This document shows positions 25,773-33,385 of a DNA stretch of 52,099 nt, in pieces. The stretch spans positions 1 to 52,099 of the forward strand of contig JANQMU010000057.1 in the NCBI GenBank assembly GCA_028279875.1, given 5' to 3'. Source of the stretch: Rhizobiaceae bacterium. Its GTDB lineage: Bacteria > Pseudomonadota > Alphaproteobacteria > Rhizobiales > Rhizobiaceae. Under the pieces are notes generated by a model. It was not told where the DNA came from. It saw only the letters and a list, made by a program, of their open reading frames with translations, and did no database searches. How positions within the stretch are numbered: position 1 is the first letter of the stretch; the number at the start of each line of letters is the position of its first letter. A program made the translations under genes and the position numbers.

Positions 25773-26012
25773 GGCCGTTGAACATCGCATCGGAAATCCA
25801 CATCCCGGCCGACAGGATGTCCATCCAGTACCGCAAGGATCTCATCGACGTCTTTGGGCTCAGAGCGCCCACCATGACCCGTTAGGACGGCTTGCCCTGC
25901 GTAGCTCTGACGTGTTTCATACGATTCCGCTTTTTGACCTGGCTCAAAGCCCGGGCAGTGCCACGCTGCCAATGTCGCAGCGAAAACCGCGGCCGAACAC
26001 GGAGGATGCCCG
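25773..26012. other. 240-base gap without a recognised gene
   Basis: No convincing gene is seen. A 77-codon minus-strand open frame (25739-25972) overlaps the regulator's end, has no ribosome-binding site and is not recognised. GGAGG at 26001-26005 belongs to the next gene. Confidence 0.5.
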
Positions 26013-26495
26013 ATGCCGACATTCGAAATGACCGATGTTGAGGAAATGCCGTATCTCTATGAGGAACGCAGTTGCAGCATGGACCCCTCGGATATCAGTG
26101 CGGCCATGGGCGAGGCGTTCCAGAGCGTCATGCGCTTCATGAACAGCAAAGGCATATCGCCCGGTGCGGTGCTCGCCGCCTATTACACCTATGACCCCGA
26201 AAGGATGACGTTCCGCGCCGGCTTTTCGGTCTCGCCCGAAGACGCCGCAAAGGCGGAGGGCGCGGTCAAGGCGGCAACGCTGCCGCGGGGCCGGGTTCTG
26301 ACCTTCACGCATGTCGGGCCCTATGCCGAGCTGCGCAACAGCTATGCCAAGATGATGGACTATATGAACGCCAACGGTCTTGCGCCCGGTGAGCCCAGTT
26401 GGGAAATCTATGTCGACGATCCGGCAACGACGCCATCGGAGAAACTCAGAACGGAAGTCTTCGTTTCCCTGGCGGAAAAAAACAGCGCTGAATAG
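26013..26495 (+). CDS. GyrI-like / AraC effector-binding domain protein
   Basis: A 160-residue stand-alone effector-binding domain of the GyrI-like (bacterial activator ligand-binding) fold. Landmarks are ERMTFRAGFSVSPEDA near 63-78, LPRGRVLTFTHVGPYAELRN near 89-108 and the C-terminal WEIYVDDPATTPSEKLRTEVFVSL. The family binds small cationic or lipophilic molecules and includes a gyrase inhibitor. GGAGG seven bases before the ATG supports the start. A truncated second copy of the last two thirds occurs at 31105-31386, so this is the intact member of a duplicated pair. Confidence 0.85.
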   Translation: MPTFEMTDVEEMPYLYEERSCSMDPSDISAAMGEAFQSVMRFMNSKGISPGAVLAAYYTYDPERMTFRAGFSVSPEDAAKAEGAVKAATLPRGRVLTFTHVGPYAELRNSYAKMMDYMNANGLAPGEPSWEIYVDDPATTPSEKLRTEVFVSLAEKNSAE

Positions 26496-26579
26496 CAACC
26501 TTCCCGAAGATATCCGCAAGCCCTGCCCGATCTATCGGCTGGTGACAGGCGACGGCGCACAACACCGCCATTTCCATAA

Positions 26580-26693
26580 TATCCCGAGCGGGTCCTGTGG
26601 CCCGGCCTCGCGATCTCATTGACGGTGCTGAGCGTCAATTATATCGGTGACGGTCTGCGCGACGCGCTGGACCCGCGCATCAGAGGGCGGTGA
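26580..26693 (+). pseudogene. 3' fragment of a dppC-type permease gene
   Basis: Reading from 26580 gives 37 residues, [17 protein letters not shown] onward to RIRGR and a TGA at 26691-26693. These are identical in sequence to the C-terminus of the intact permease at 31402-32319, on the opposite strand. An in-frame stop directly precedes the fragment, so nothing is translated. It is a relic of a second copy, joined to a scpB fragment on its right. Confidence 0.88.
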
Positions 26694-26705
26694 TGCGGGC
26701 AAAAG
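26580..26705 (+). repeat. inverted duplicate of 31389-31515 (dppC end and its 3' flank)
   Basis: The match covers the last 37 codons of dppC and 12 bases past its stop (TGATGCGGGCAAAAG in both), then ends abruptly. Differences are scattered and mostly at third codon positions, so the copies are related but not recent. The other copy lies inverted at 31389-31515. Confidence 0.85.
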
Positions 26706-26899
26706 AGGTCAGTCGCGATCTTCTTGCTCGGCTCCGCTACCATAAGCTGATTGCCAATGGGCCCAAGGCGCCGCGGCCCGGTGCGCCGCACACATCCGTG
26801 ACGACGCCGGAGTTTCTGGCACGGTTTGATTTGCAGTCACTTAGAGCATCGGGCGACCTTGATCTGTCGATTGGCGAGCCAGAGCAGGCAATGATCTGA
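26702..26899 (+). pseudogene. scpB: 3' fragment of scpB (segregation and condensation protein B)
   Basis: The frame reads KEVSRDLLARLRYHKLIA, then GAPHTSVTTPEFLARFDLQS. This resembles the second winged-helix domain of alphaproteobacterial ScpB (VSRDLIARL... YVTT.EFL..F.L.SL.DLPD). The N-terminal half is missing and the end diverges from the family after LQSLRAS. It begins exactly where the dppC fragment homology stops, so it was joined by rearrangement. It is not a working gene. Confidence 0.6.
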
Positions 26900-26979
26900 G
26901 GCTGAAAGCTCCCATTCGGAAAACTGAGCATAGAAGGACACCTACAGCAGGCAATCACGTCTGGCTCAAATCAGCGGTC

Positions 26980-28578
26980 TTAGGAAAGATAGTGCTCCCA
27001 AATTTTTACGTACTTCTCGTCGATCTCCGGCGCGACACACAGGGTTTCATTGATGGCCAGCCGGTCTGTCATGAAATTCGGAAACTGCTTTCGCATTTTT
27101 GCCGCTTCCTTTTCCGCTCTTTCACGATTTCCGGCCGCATGAGAAATGGCGATCAGATAGGCATGATACCAGTAGGCGCCAGGCATGGGCGATCGACCGA
27201 TTTCGACCATGGCGTCTTGAACCCGATCTTGCATGAAATAGCAGGCCGCACGAAATAGGCTTGGAATGCGGTCTTCCAGCGGGTTAAGTTCGGAAGACCT
27301 GTCAAGATATTGAAGCGCTCGTTCAATATCGCCAGCCATGTAGAAGCAGTATCCGAACTCAGCCAGTGCATCTGACTTACCGGGATTGAGGACGATCGAT
27401 CTTTCCACCGACGCCAAGAAGTTGTCGAATTCCCTGCGGTAGAATTGAACCATTGCCAGGGCCTGATGGGCAAAGGCATGATCTGGGTCCAGGGATACGG
27501 CTTGCCGCGCATAGCGGTGCGCTTCGGTCAAAATTGCTGCACTGTTGTGTGCCTTGATTGGAAAGCGGTACTGGTCAAGCAAGACGACGGCAAGCGCAGC
27601 ACAGGCGTCGGACGAACTTGAATCCCTTGACAGCGTGTCACGCAGATCGTCCCGTACAGCCGCATGTGACGCCGGGTCCCGAATTCTGATGTATTCGTAG
27701 TACCGCGCTATTGATCGATAAGTCTGCCACGTTGTTGGCCGACCCTGTCGATCAGAATGACGATTTGCTTCGTCCAGCAGATCGTGCCGGTTTGCCACCC
27801 GCGCAGCAATAAGCAAGGCAATCTTGTCCTGGATCTCGAAAACATGCTCAAGCGTGCAGTCTCGGTCAAATTGTTCGACAAGAATGTGTCCGTCAGTGAC
27901 GGTGTCGATGAGCTGAAAGGTGATGCGGACCCGGCTATCAGACTTCCTGACACTGCCTTCAATTGCGAAGTCTGCACCCAACCGCTGTCGCAACTCACTT
28001 ATGGCAACATCTTGGTTGGCCAGTGCTGCAGTTGTTGAGCGAGAAAATACCAGCAGATCGTGGAACTTGGATAGGTTTGCAATGAGCTCCTCTGTCAGCC
28101 CGGCGGCAAAATATCTGTCTTCTTTGTTGTTGTTGAAGTTTTCAAATGGCAGCACTGCGATGGATGGTCGACCATGGCCTTCGGGCAACACCAGAGAATT
28201 GGAGGGCAGTTGTGTTGACGATCCCGGACTCGAGGCTTCGCTAGTGAGTGCACCGACATAGGGGCCATTTTCTATTGTCACGTTCGCGATGAAGCGAAAG
28301 CCTTTCCCGTGGACGGTCTGGATCATGTATCGGGGCTTACTCGTGTCACCCAGCGCCTTTCGTGCGGAACGTATGCGGCTGACGATGGCGGCCTCAGAAA
28401 CAATTCGACCATTCCACACAGCGTCCATCAGATCTGATTTCGAAATCATCCGACCTCTGTTTTCGATCAGAAACTGGATTACGGAAAAGACCTGAGGTTC
28501 GAGCGCAACCTTTATTCCGTTCTTGCGTAGTTCGAATGCATCGGTATCGAGCTCGAACTTATCAAATATATATATCAT
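26980..28578 (-). CDS. winged-helix regulator with TolB-like and TPR domains
   Basis: A 532-residue cytoplasmic regulator. The ATG at 28578 has AAGGAG seven bases before it, so this start is preferred to the upstream one. An OmpR/CadC-type winged helix covers about residues 1-95 (YIFDKFELDTDAFELRKNG, SKSDLMDAVWNGRIVSEAA, GKGFRFIANV). A TolB-amino-terminal-like segment follows at about 135-250 (PSIAVLPFENFNNNKEDRYFAAGLTEEL). Tetratricopeptide-like helices fill the C-terminal half. Such proteins are common in rhizobia beside adenylate-cyclase-like genes; here there is no cyclase domain. It is divergent from an orphan binding protein, which may be its target. Base composition is lower in GC than in flanking operons. 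Confidence 0.85.
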   Translation of the reverse strand: MIYIFDKFELDTDAFELRKNGIKVALEPQVFSVIQFLIENRGRMISKSDLMDAVWNGRIVSEAAIVSRIRSARKALGDTSKPRYMIQTVHGKGFRFIANVTIENGPYVGALTSEASSPGSSTQLPSNSLVLPEGHGRPSIAVLPFENFNNNKEDRYFAAGLTEELIANLSKFHDLLVFSRSTTAALANQDVAISELRQRLGADFAIEGSVRKSDSRVRITFQLIDTVTDGHILVEQFDRDCTLEHVFEIQDKIALLIAARVANRHDLLDEANRHSDRQGRPTTWQTYRSIARYYEYIRIRDPASHAAVRDDLRDTLSRDSSSSDACAALAVVLLDQYRFPIKAHNSAAILTEAHRYARQAVSLDPDHAFAHQALAMVQFYRREFDNFLASVERSIVLNPGKSDALAEFGYCFYMAGDIERALQYLDRSSELNPLEDRIPSLFRAACYFMQDRVQDAMVEIGRSPMPGAYWYHAYLIAISHAAGNRERAEKEAAKMRKQFPNFMTDRLAINETLCVAPEIDEKYVKIWEHYLS

Positions 28579-28617
28579 GACCCGCTCCTTATGCGCCCGC
28601 TTCACACGCTTGGAAGT

Positions 28618-28635
28618 TGCACAATCCGATGTGCA
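28618..28635. promoter_or_regulatory. 18-base palindrome in the divergent regulator promoter region
   Basis: TGCACA-ATCCGA-TGTGCA is a perfect 6+6 inverted repeat centred about 48 bases before the regulator start. It lies in the 473-base gap (28579-29051) between the regulator and the orphan binding protein. That gap has no gene I can support; it also holds a small CCCGG-GATTGTA-CCGGG hairpin near 28979. The palindrome is a plausible binding site for the adjacent winged-helix regulator. Confidence 0.5.
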
Positions 28636-29051
28636 GTCCAGAACAGGCGTTTAGCCGGCACACAAGTTAAATGGTCACCACAGCCTAGGTTCAGTCGAGA
28701 ATCCCTGAAATCTCCCCGAATTCTACAGAATGTCTGCAAGCTTGCTGTGGCCATAACTGTTAGTTCGACACTGACGACAAGCCGTTTCCATAGGACAGGA
28801 AATATCACGCCTACTCAGCAACTTCTACCTTGCTGCGTCTTGTGATGTTGCCCGCCAACAATGCGGGACAACGACTTTATCACGTTAAACGCGGTTGGGT
28901 TGCTCTGGGCATGAATGGAACTTCTGAAAACTGGCCTGTCTCAAAATGCGGTGCTTGCCGAGTGCGACGACCCGCAAACCCGGGATTGTACCGGGCTCCA
29001 TTTGACCATGAGTGCCGGGCTCGCCCCTCGCCCAAACCAGGAAAGACAGAA

Positions 29052-30245
29052 ATGATAAAGAAACTGTTTTTAACCACCGCGCTTTGCGCAAGCCTTTCGA
29101 CCGTATCATCGGCCCAGGAGGACCCGGTTCGCATTGGTGTTCTCTTCGGCTTTACCGGTCCGATCGAATCCATGGTTCCTGCTATTGCCGATTCCGCAGA
29201 ATTGGCTTTGCAGGAAGCATCCAAATCTGGCCTGTTTCTGAATGGTCGAGATATTGTACCGGTACGGGCCGATAGCACCTGTGTCGACACGTCTGTCGCT
29301 GTTGCCGCAGCGGAACGGCTTGTAACAGCTGACAGTGTATCCGCCATCATCGGGGCGGGCTGCTCTGGCGCGGCATCCGCCGTTTTGGCGAATGTCGCGA
29401 TTCCGCACAATGTCCTGTCCATATCTCCAACCGCAACATCCCCGGGATTGACGCATTCAAAGGACAACGGTCTGTTTTTCCGCACAGCGCCCTCTGATGC
29501 CAGGCAGGGTGAGGTCATTGCCGAACTGCTGATCGAAAAGGGTATCCGGAAGATTGCCGTAACATACACCGCAAATGATTACGGGGTCGGACTGTCTTCC
29601 TCTTTCACTAAAGCCTTCGAGGCATTTGGTGGAAAGGTATTGATCGCAGCCTCTCATGTTGACGGCAAAGGGGATTATTCAGCGGAGATCGCTGCGCTGA
29701 GCGCCAGCGGTGCCGATATCCTGATGGTGGTCGGATATGCCGATCAGGGTGGCCGCGCCATTATCCAAGCCTCCCTGGATACCGGTGCATTTCACAGGTT
29801 CGTTTTGCCTGACGGCATGACCTCTGAATTATTGATCAAAGAGTTTGGAACGGCATTGGCTGAATCAATCGGTACGTTACCTGGTGGCGACAATGACCTT
29901 GTGGATCAGTTCGAGCGAATGTTGAAGGCAAACGGTATTAACGATCATGTACCGTTTCGGGCTGAAGCCTATGATGCCGCTGCAATATTGACACTGGCCA
30001 TGCAGGCAGCAGGAACAACCGACAGCGACGCGGTCTCGAAGACAATGCTGCGTGTTGCAAACGCTCCTGGCATCAAAATCGGCCCCGGCGAGATTGGCAA
30101 AGGTTTGCGTATTCTCGCGCAAGGCGGCGAAATTGACTATGTGGGCGCCAGCGCCGTCGAGTTCACGCCTGAGGGCGATGCCAACGGAACCTATCGCGAG
30201 GTCACTTTTTCGGAGACTGGTTTTGAAACCGTTCGGATCTGGTAG
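29052..30245 (+). CDS. orphan type I ABC substrate-binding protein (Leu/Ile/Val-like)
   Basis: A 397-residue periplasmic binding protein. The ATG at 29052 begins a Sec signal (MIKKLFLTTALCASLSTVSSAQ), and the mature start DPVRIGVLFGFTGPIESM is typical of LIV-family receptors. AGGAAAG precedes it. No permease or ATPase lies beside it, so it must use a transporter from elsewhere or act as a sensor. The GNAT gene overlaps its end. Composition is lower in GC than the surroundings, as for the adjacent regulator. Confidence 0.88.
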   Translation: MIKKLFLTTALCASLSTVSSAQEDPVRIGVLFGFTGPIESMVPAIADSAELALQEASKSGLFLNGRDIVPVRADSTCVDTSVAVAAAERLVTADSVSAIIGAGCSGAASAVLANVAIPHNVLSISPTATSPGLTHSKDNGLFFRTAPSDARQGEVIAELLIEKGIRKIAVTYTANDYGVGLSSSFTKAFEAFGGKVLIAASHVDGKGDYSAEIAALSASGADILMVVGYADQGGRAIIQASLDTGAFHRFVLPDGMTSELLIKEFGTALAESIGTLPGGDNDLVDQFERMLKANGINDHVPFRAEAYDAAAILTLAMQAAGTTDSDAVSKTMLRVANAPGIKIGPGEIGKGLRILAQGGEIDYVGASAVEFTPEGDANGTYREVTFSETGFETVRIW

Positions 30246-30861
30246 TTCCCGCCTGGAAACCAAAGCACCGGCGCCGGTCTATTTCAGACCGGCAACCGGA
30301 GCCGACCATGCCGAAATTGAGCAGTTGGCTAAAGCTGCCACCAGCGACTTGCTTGGCCCGTTCCTTTCGGCCAAGCAGCGCAAGGTAACATCGGCATTCA
30401 CCCCGCTCGATCCCTGGTTGATCCAAGATGGGACTTACTATGTCGCGGAAATTGGCGGGGTAATCAGAGCGTCTGGCGGATGGAGTCGCCGGACGCCCAT
30501 GATCCATGGCCCAGGAAATACTCGCACCTGCGCATCCGGCGAAGAAACACAAACGACTGCACGGATAAGGGCGATGTATACAGATCCTTCCTGCGCCCGC
30601 ACCGGTCTTGGGCGGGCCATGCTTACGGTCTGCGAAACCTCTGCCCGCATAGCGGGGGTATCCCGGCTGGAATTGATCGCCACCCCTGTTGGCGAACTTC
30701 TTTACAGCGCATGTGGCTACGAGGTTTTGGAAAGGGTCGAGCTAGATGCGCTGGACGGTGTCGTCATCGAGGTAGCGCGGATGCAGAAGCTTTTCGACAG
30801 AGGCACAGAGCAGCGACAAGCGCAACATCAATATGCGCGACATCATGATTGCTCCCCATGA
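30223..30861 (+). CDS. GNAT family N-acetyltransferase
   Basis: About 212 residues. The domain starts near PVYFRPATGADHAEIEQLAK and shows the acetyl-CoA loop YTDPSCARTGLGRAML (R/Q-x-x-G-x-G/A pattern) followed by the C-terminal ELIATPVGELLYSACGYEV. The start is uncertain: TTG at 30223 has GGAG seven bases before it and overlaps the binding-protein stop; an ATG at 30178 in the same frame has no clear ribosome-binding site. It acetylates an unknown amine or protein and is probably co-expressed with the binding protein. Confidence 0.75.
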   Translation: MKPFGSGSSRLETKAPAPVYFRPATGADHAEIEQLAKAATSDLLGPFLSAKQRKVTSAFTPLDPWLIQDGTYYVAEIGGVIRASGGWSRRTPMIHGPGNTRTCASGEETQTTARIRAMYTDPSCARTGLGRAMLTVCETSARIAGVSRLELIATPVGELLYSACGYEVLERVELDALDGVVIEVARMQKLFDRGTEQRQAQHQYARHHDCSP

Positions 30862-31104
30862 ACCGATCTACAAAGAAGACGTTCTCGATCTAGCGGTGCG
30901 AGCTTGGGAACCCGTCTTCGAGAAGACACAATCGGAACTTCCGCGTTTCGTCTACGACGCTTTCTATCCGTCGGGCTGGGAGATTCGGCAAAGAGTTGAC
31001 GTGGCCGAGCTGCTCGATACCGAGCCGGAAAACATCTGGCTGGCGTTTCATGAGAAGGAACTGACTGGCTTCATTTGCGTCCGTCTACATACAAAGGATC
31101 AAAG
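30833..31104 (+). pseudogene. 5' fragment of a second GNAT acetyltransferase gene
   Basis: The frame begins MRDIMIAPHEPIYKEDVLDL and runs about 85 codons to ELTGFICVRLH, matching the N-terminal part of a GNAT fold. It then runs out of frame into the truncated gyrI copy at about 31105. The acetyl-CoA motif is therefore missing. It overlaps the intact GNAT gene by 29 bases. The join marks the right edge of the inserted segment. Confidence 0.75.
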
Positions 31105-31386
31105 TTCCGCGCCGGCTTTTCGGTCTCGCCCGAAGACGCCACAAAGGCGGAGCGCGCGGTCAAGGCGGCAACGCTGCCGCCGGGCCGGGTTCTGACCTTC
31201 ACGCATGTCGGGCCCACTGCCGAACTGCGCAACAGCTACGCCAAGATGATGGACTACATGAACGCCAACGGTCTTGCGCCCGGCGCGCCCCGCTGGGAAG
31301 TCTACGTCGACGACCCGGCCACGACACCATCGGAGAAACTCAGAACGGAAGTCTTCGTTTCCCTGGCGGAAAACAGCGCTGCATAG
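31105..31386 (+). pseudogene. 5'-truncated copy of the GyrI-like gene
   Basis: Bases from 31105 match 26211-26495 closely, giving FRAGFSVSPEDATKAERAVK through WEVYVDDPATTPSEKL to a TAG at 31384-31386. The first 66 codons of the intact gene are replaced by the GNAT fragment in another frame. A nearby in-frame ATG could start a 103-residue product, but no ribosome-binding site is evident. One lysine codon is missing near the end relative to the intact copy. Confidence 0.82.
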
Positions 31387-31388
31387 CA

Positions 31389-31515
31389 GCTTTTGCCCGC
31401 ATCACCGCCCTCTGATGCGCGGGTCCAGCGCGTCGCGCAGGCCGTCGCCGATATAATTGACGCTCAGCACGGTGAGCGAGATGGCGAGGCCGGGCCACAG
31501 CACCCGTTCGGGGTA
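31389..31515 (-). repeat. dppC 3' end duplicated in inverse orientation at 26580-26705
   Basis: This is the intact-gene copy of the duplicate. It includes the last codons of the permease gene and its immediate 3' flank, three bases from the stop of the truncated gyrI copy. The intact gyrI lies upstream of the other duplicate, so the two duplicated blocks bracket the insert. Confidence 0.85.
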
Positions 31516-32319
31516 TTGCTGCAGATAATCGGTGGAATCGAACAGCAGGCGGCCCCAGGTCGGAAAATCCGACGGAAAGCCCAGTCCGAGAAAGGACAGG
31601 GCTGATTCGGTGATGATGGCATTGGCGATGCCGAGCGTTGCCGAGACGGTGATCGGCGACAGCACATTGGGCAGGATGTGTCGTGAAATCATCCGCCGGG
31701 AGGGTGTGCCGATCGACCGGGATGCGATGACGAATTCGCGCTCTTTGAGCGCCAGCACGTCGCCGCGCACGATGCGGGCAGTCTGCATCCATGAGGTGAT
31801 GCCGATGACGAACACGATCAGAATGAAGATGCCGGTTTCCGGCCCGAATGCGGCGCGCAGCGTATCGCGAAACAGCATGATGATCACCAGCAGCAGCGGC
31901 AGCAAAGGCAGGGCCAGGAACAGATCGGTCAGCCGCATCAGCGGCCCGTCCAGCCGCCGGAAATAACCGGCCACCACTCCGACCAGCGTTCCCAGCAACA
32001 GCGCCAGCCCCATCGCCGTAACGCCGACGAACATCGACACCCGCCCGCCTGACAGAAGCCGCGCCAGCGTGTCGCGGCCAAGCTGATCAGTGCCAAGCGG
32101 ATGCACCAGGCTCGGCCCCTGATTGCGCGCCCGGATGTCGATATATTGCGCGTCTATGGTCCACAGATAGGGTCCGAGCAGGACGGCGAACAGAACGAAG
32201 ATGAAAAAGCCCATGCCCACCAGTGCGCCGCGATGGGTCCGGTACTGCTCCCAGACATTGCGCCACTGGGATTGCGGCGGGCGGGCGGCGGCAAGGGAAT
32301 CGGGGACCGTATCAGTCAT
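31402..32319 (-). CDS. DppC-type oligopeptide ABC transporter permease
   Basis: A 305-residue permease. The ATG at 32319 overlaps the DppB stop by eight bases; the longer frame upstream is not used. An OppC-type N-terminal segment leads to six helices. The signature loop GTDQLGRDTLARLLSGGRVS (near residues 76-95) and the EAA-like REREFVIASRSIG-type segment (LKEREFVIASRSIGTPSRRM) are visible. It forms the channel with DppB. Last gene of the D-F-A-B-C operon. Confidence 0.93.
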   Translation of the reverse strand: MTDTVPDSLAAARPPQSQWRNVWEQYRTHRGALVGMGFFIFVLFAVLLGPYLWTIDAQYIDIRARNQGPSLVHPLGTDQLGRDTLARLLSGGRVSMFVGVTAMGLALLLGTLVGVVAGYFRRLDGPLMRLTDLFLALPLLPLLLVIIMLFRDTLRAAFGPETGIFILIVFVIGITSWMQTARIVRGDVLALKEREFVIASRSIGTPSRRMISRHILPNVLSPITVSATLGIANAIITESALSFLGLGFPSDFPTWGRLLFDSTDYLQQYPERVLWPGLAISLTVLSVNYIGDGLRDALDPRIRGR

Positions 32320-33319
32320 ATCGGATCCTCGGATCAAGAATGCCGTAAAGCACGTCGGCAATCAGGTTGAACAGGATGATCAGCACCGCGAAAATGAAGG
32401 TCAGCGTCTGGACGGTCGGCAGATCGCCACCCTGGATGGCGATGATCAGCAATTGACCGAGGCCATTCACCTTGAAGACCTGTTCGGTGATGATGGCACC
32501 GCCGAAGACCTGCGGCACGCCGAGGGCGATCACGGTGACCACCGGAATGAGTGAATTGCGCAAAACATGCACCAGCACGACCGTACGCTCGCGCATGCCT
32601 TTTGCCCGTGCCGTGCGCACATAATCGAGATTGAGATTATCGAGCATCGATGCGCGCATGAAGCGGCTGATCTGCGCCGCGTTGAACAGCGCCAGAACAA
32701 AGACCGGCATGGCCATCTGACGGATCTGGAAAACGAAACTGTCCCAGTCCGTCACCTCGTGGGTGGTGTCGTAGATGGACGGAAACCAGCCGAGCAACAC
32801 GGAAAAAATGACGATCATCAGCACGCCGGTGAAAAAGGTCGGAACGGAGAAACCGACCATCGAGATGAACGTTCCGGCCTGGTCGAACCAGCTATATTGC
32901 TTATAGGCCGAATAGATGCCGATCGGCACGGCAATCAGAACACCGACAATGTAGGACATGCCCACGACCCAGAGGGTCTGCGGCATGCGCTGCACGATGA
33001 GGTCCACCACCGGAGAGCGGGTTTGCCAGCTCAGGACCCGCAGGCGGTCGCCGCCGATGTCCCAACCGAACCACTGCTCCAGGATGTTGAGGGGTTCATT
33101 GATGAAAAACTGATTGCACCAGAGGAGATACCGAATGTAGATCGGCTCACCCAGCCCCAATGACTGCCGGATTTTCTCACGGACCTCCGGCGGAATCGTC
33201 AGCGGCAGATTGGCCGTTGGGTCGCTTGGCGCCAGGTCGAGCAGCAGGAATATGATCAGGCTGATCGCGATCAGCGTCGGAATCGCCAGCAGCAACCGGC
33301 GTATGGTGTAATTCAGCAT
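32312..33319 (-). CDS. DppB-type oligopeptide ABC transporter permease
   Basis: A 335-residue permease beginning MLNYTIRRLLLAIPTLIAIS, typical of DppB/OppB. An extended periplasmic loop (INEPLNILEQWFGWDIGG) follows the first helix, then five further helices and the EAA loop YVRTARAKGMRERTVVLVHV. It is separated from the binding-protein gene by an intrinsic terminator-like hairpin, so it may be expressed at a lower level. Confidence 0.93.
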   Translation of the reverse strand: MLNYTIRRLLLAIPTLIAISLIIFLLLDLAPSDPTANLPLTIPPEVREKIRQSLGLGEPIYIRYLLWCNQFFINEPLNILEQWFGWDIGGDRLRVLSWQTRSPVVDLIVQRMPQTLWVVGMSYIVGVLIAVPIGIYSAYKQYSWFDQAGTFISMVGFSVPTFFTGVLMIVIFSVLLGWFPSIYDTTHEVTDWDSFVFQIRQMAMPVFVLALFNAAQISRFMRASMLDNLNLDYVRTARAKGMRERTVVLVHVLRNSLIPVVTVIALGVPQVFGGAIITEQVFKVNGLGQLLIIAIQGGDLPTVQTLTFIFAVLIILFNLIADVLYGILDPRIRYD

Positions 33320-33348
33320 CGCAACAACGACCCGGATCCGCGCATTCG

Positions 33349-33379
33349 AAAAAGGCCGCCCCGGTCTCCCGGAGCGGCC
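33349..33379 (-). terminator. internal terminator/attenuator after the Dpp-type binding protein
   Basis: An 11-base-pair stem with one mismatch (GGCCGCTCCGG / CCGGGGCGGCC, four-base loop) is followed by five T on the minus strand (33349-33353). It starts seven bases after the binding-protein stop. It fits a leaky terminator limiting permease expression. Confidence 0.75.
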
Positions 33380-33385
33380 CGTCTT

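Noticed and set aside
28558..28580. ATATATATATC sequence resembling the hyu/TRAP operator box
   Set aside because: It spans the start of the winged-helix regulator gene and matches only through its AT repeat; no TTGACA at the required distance.
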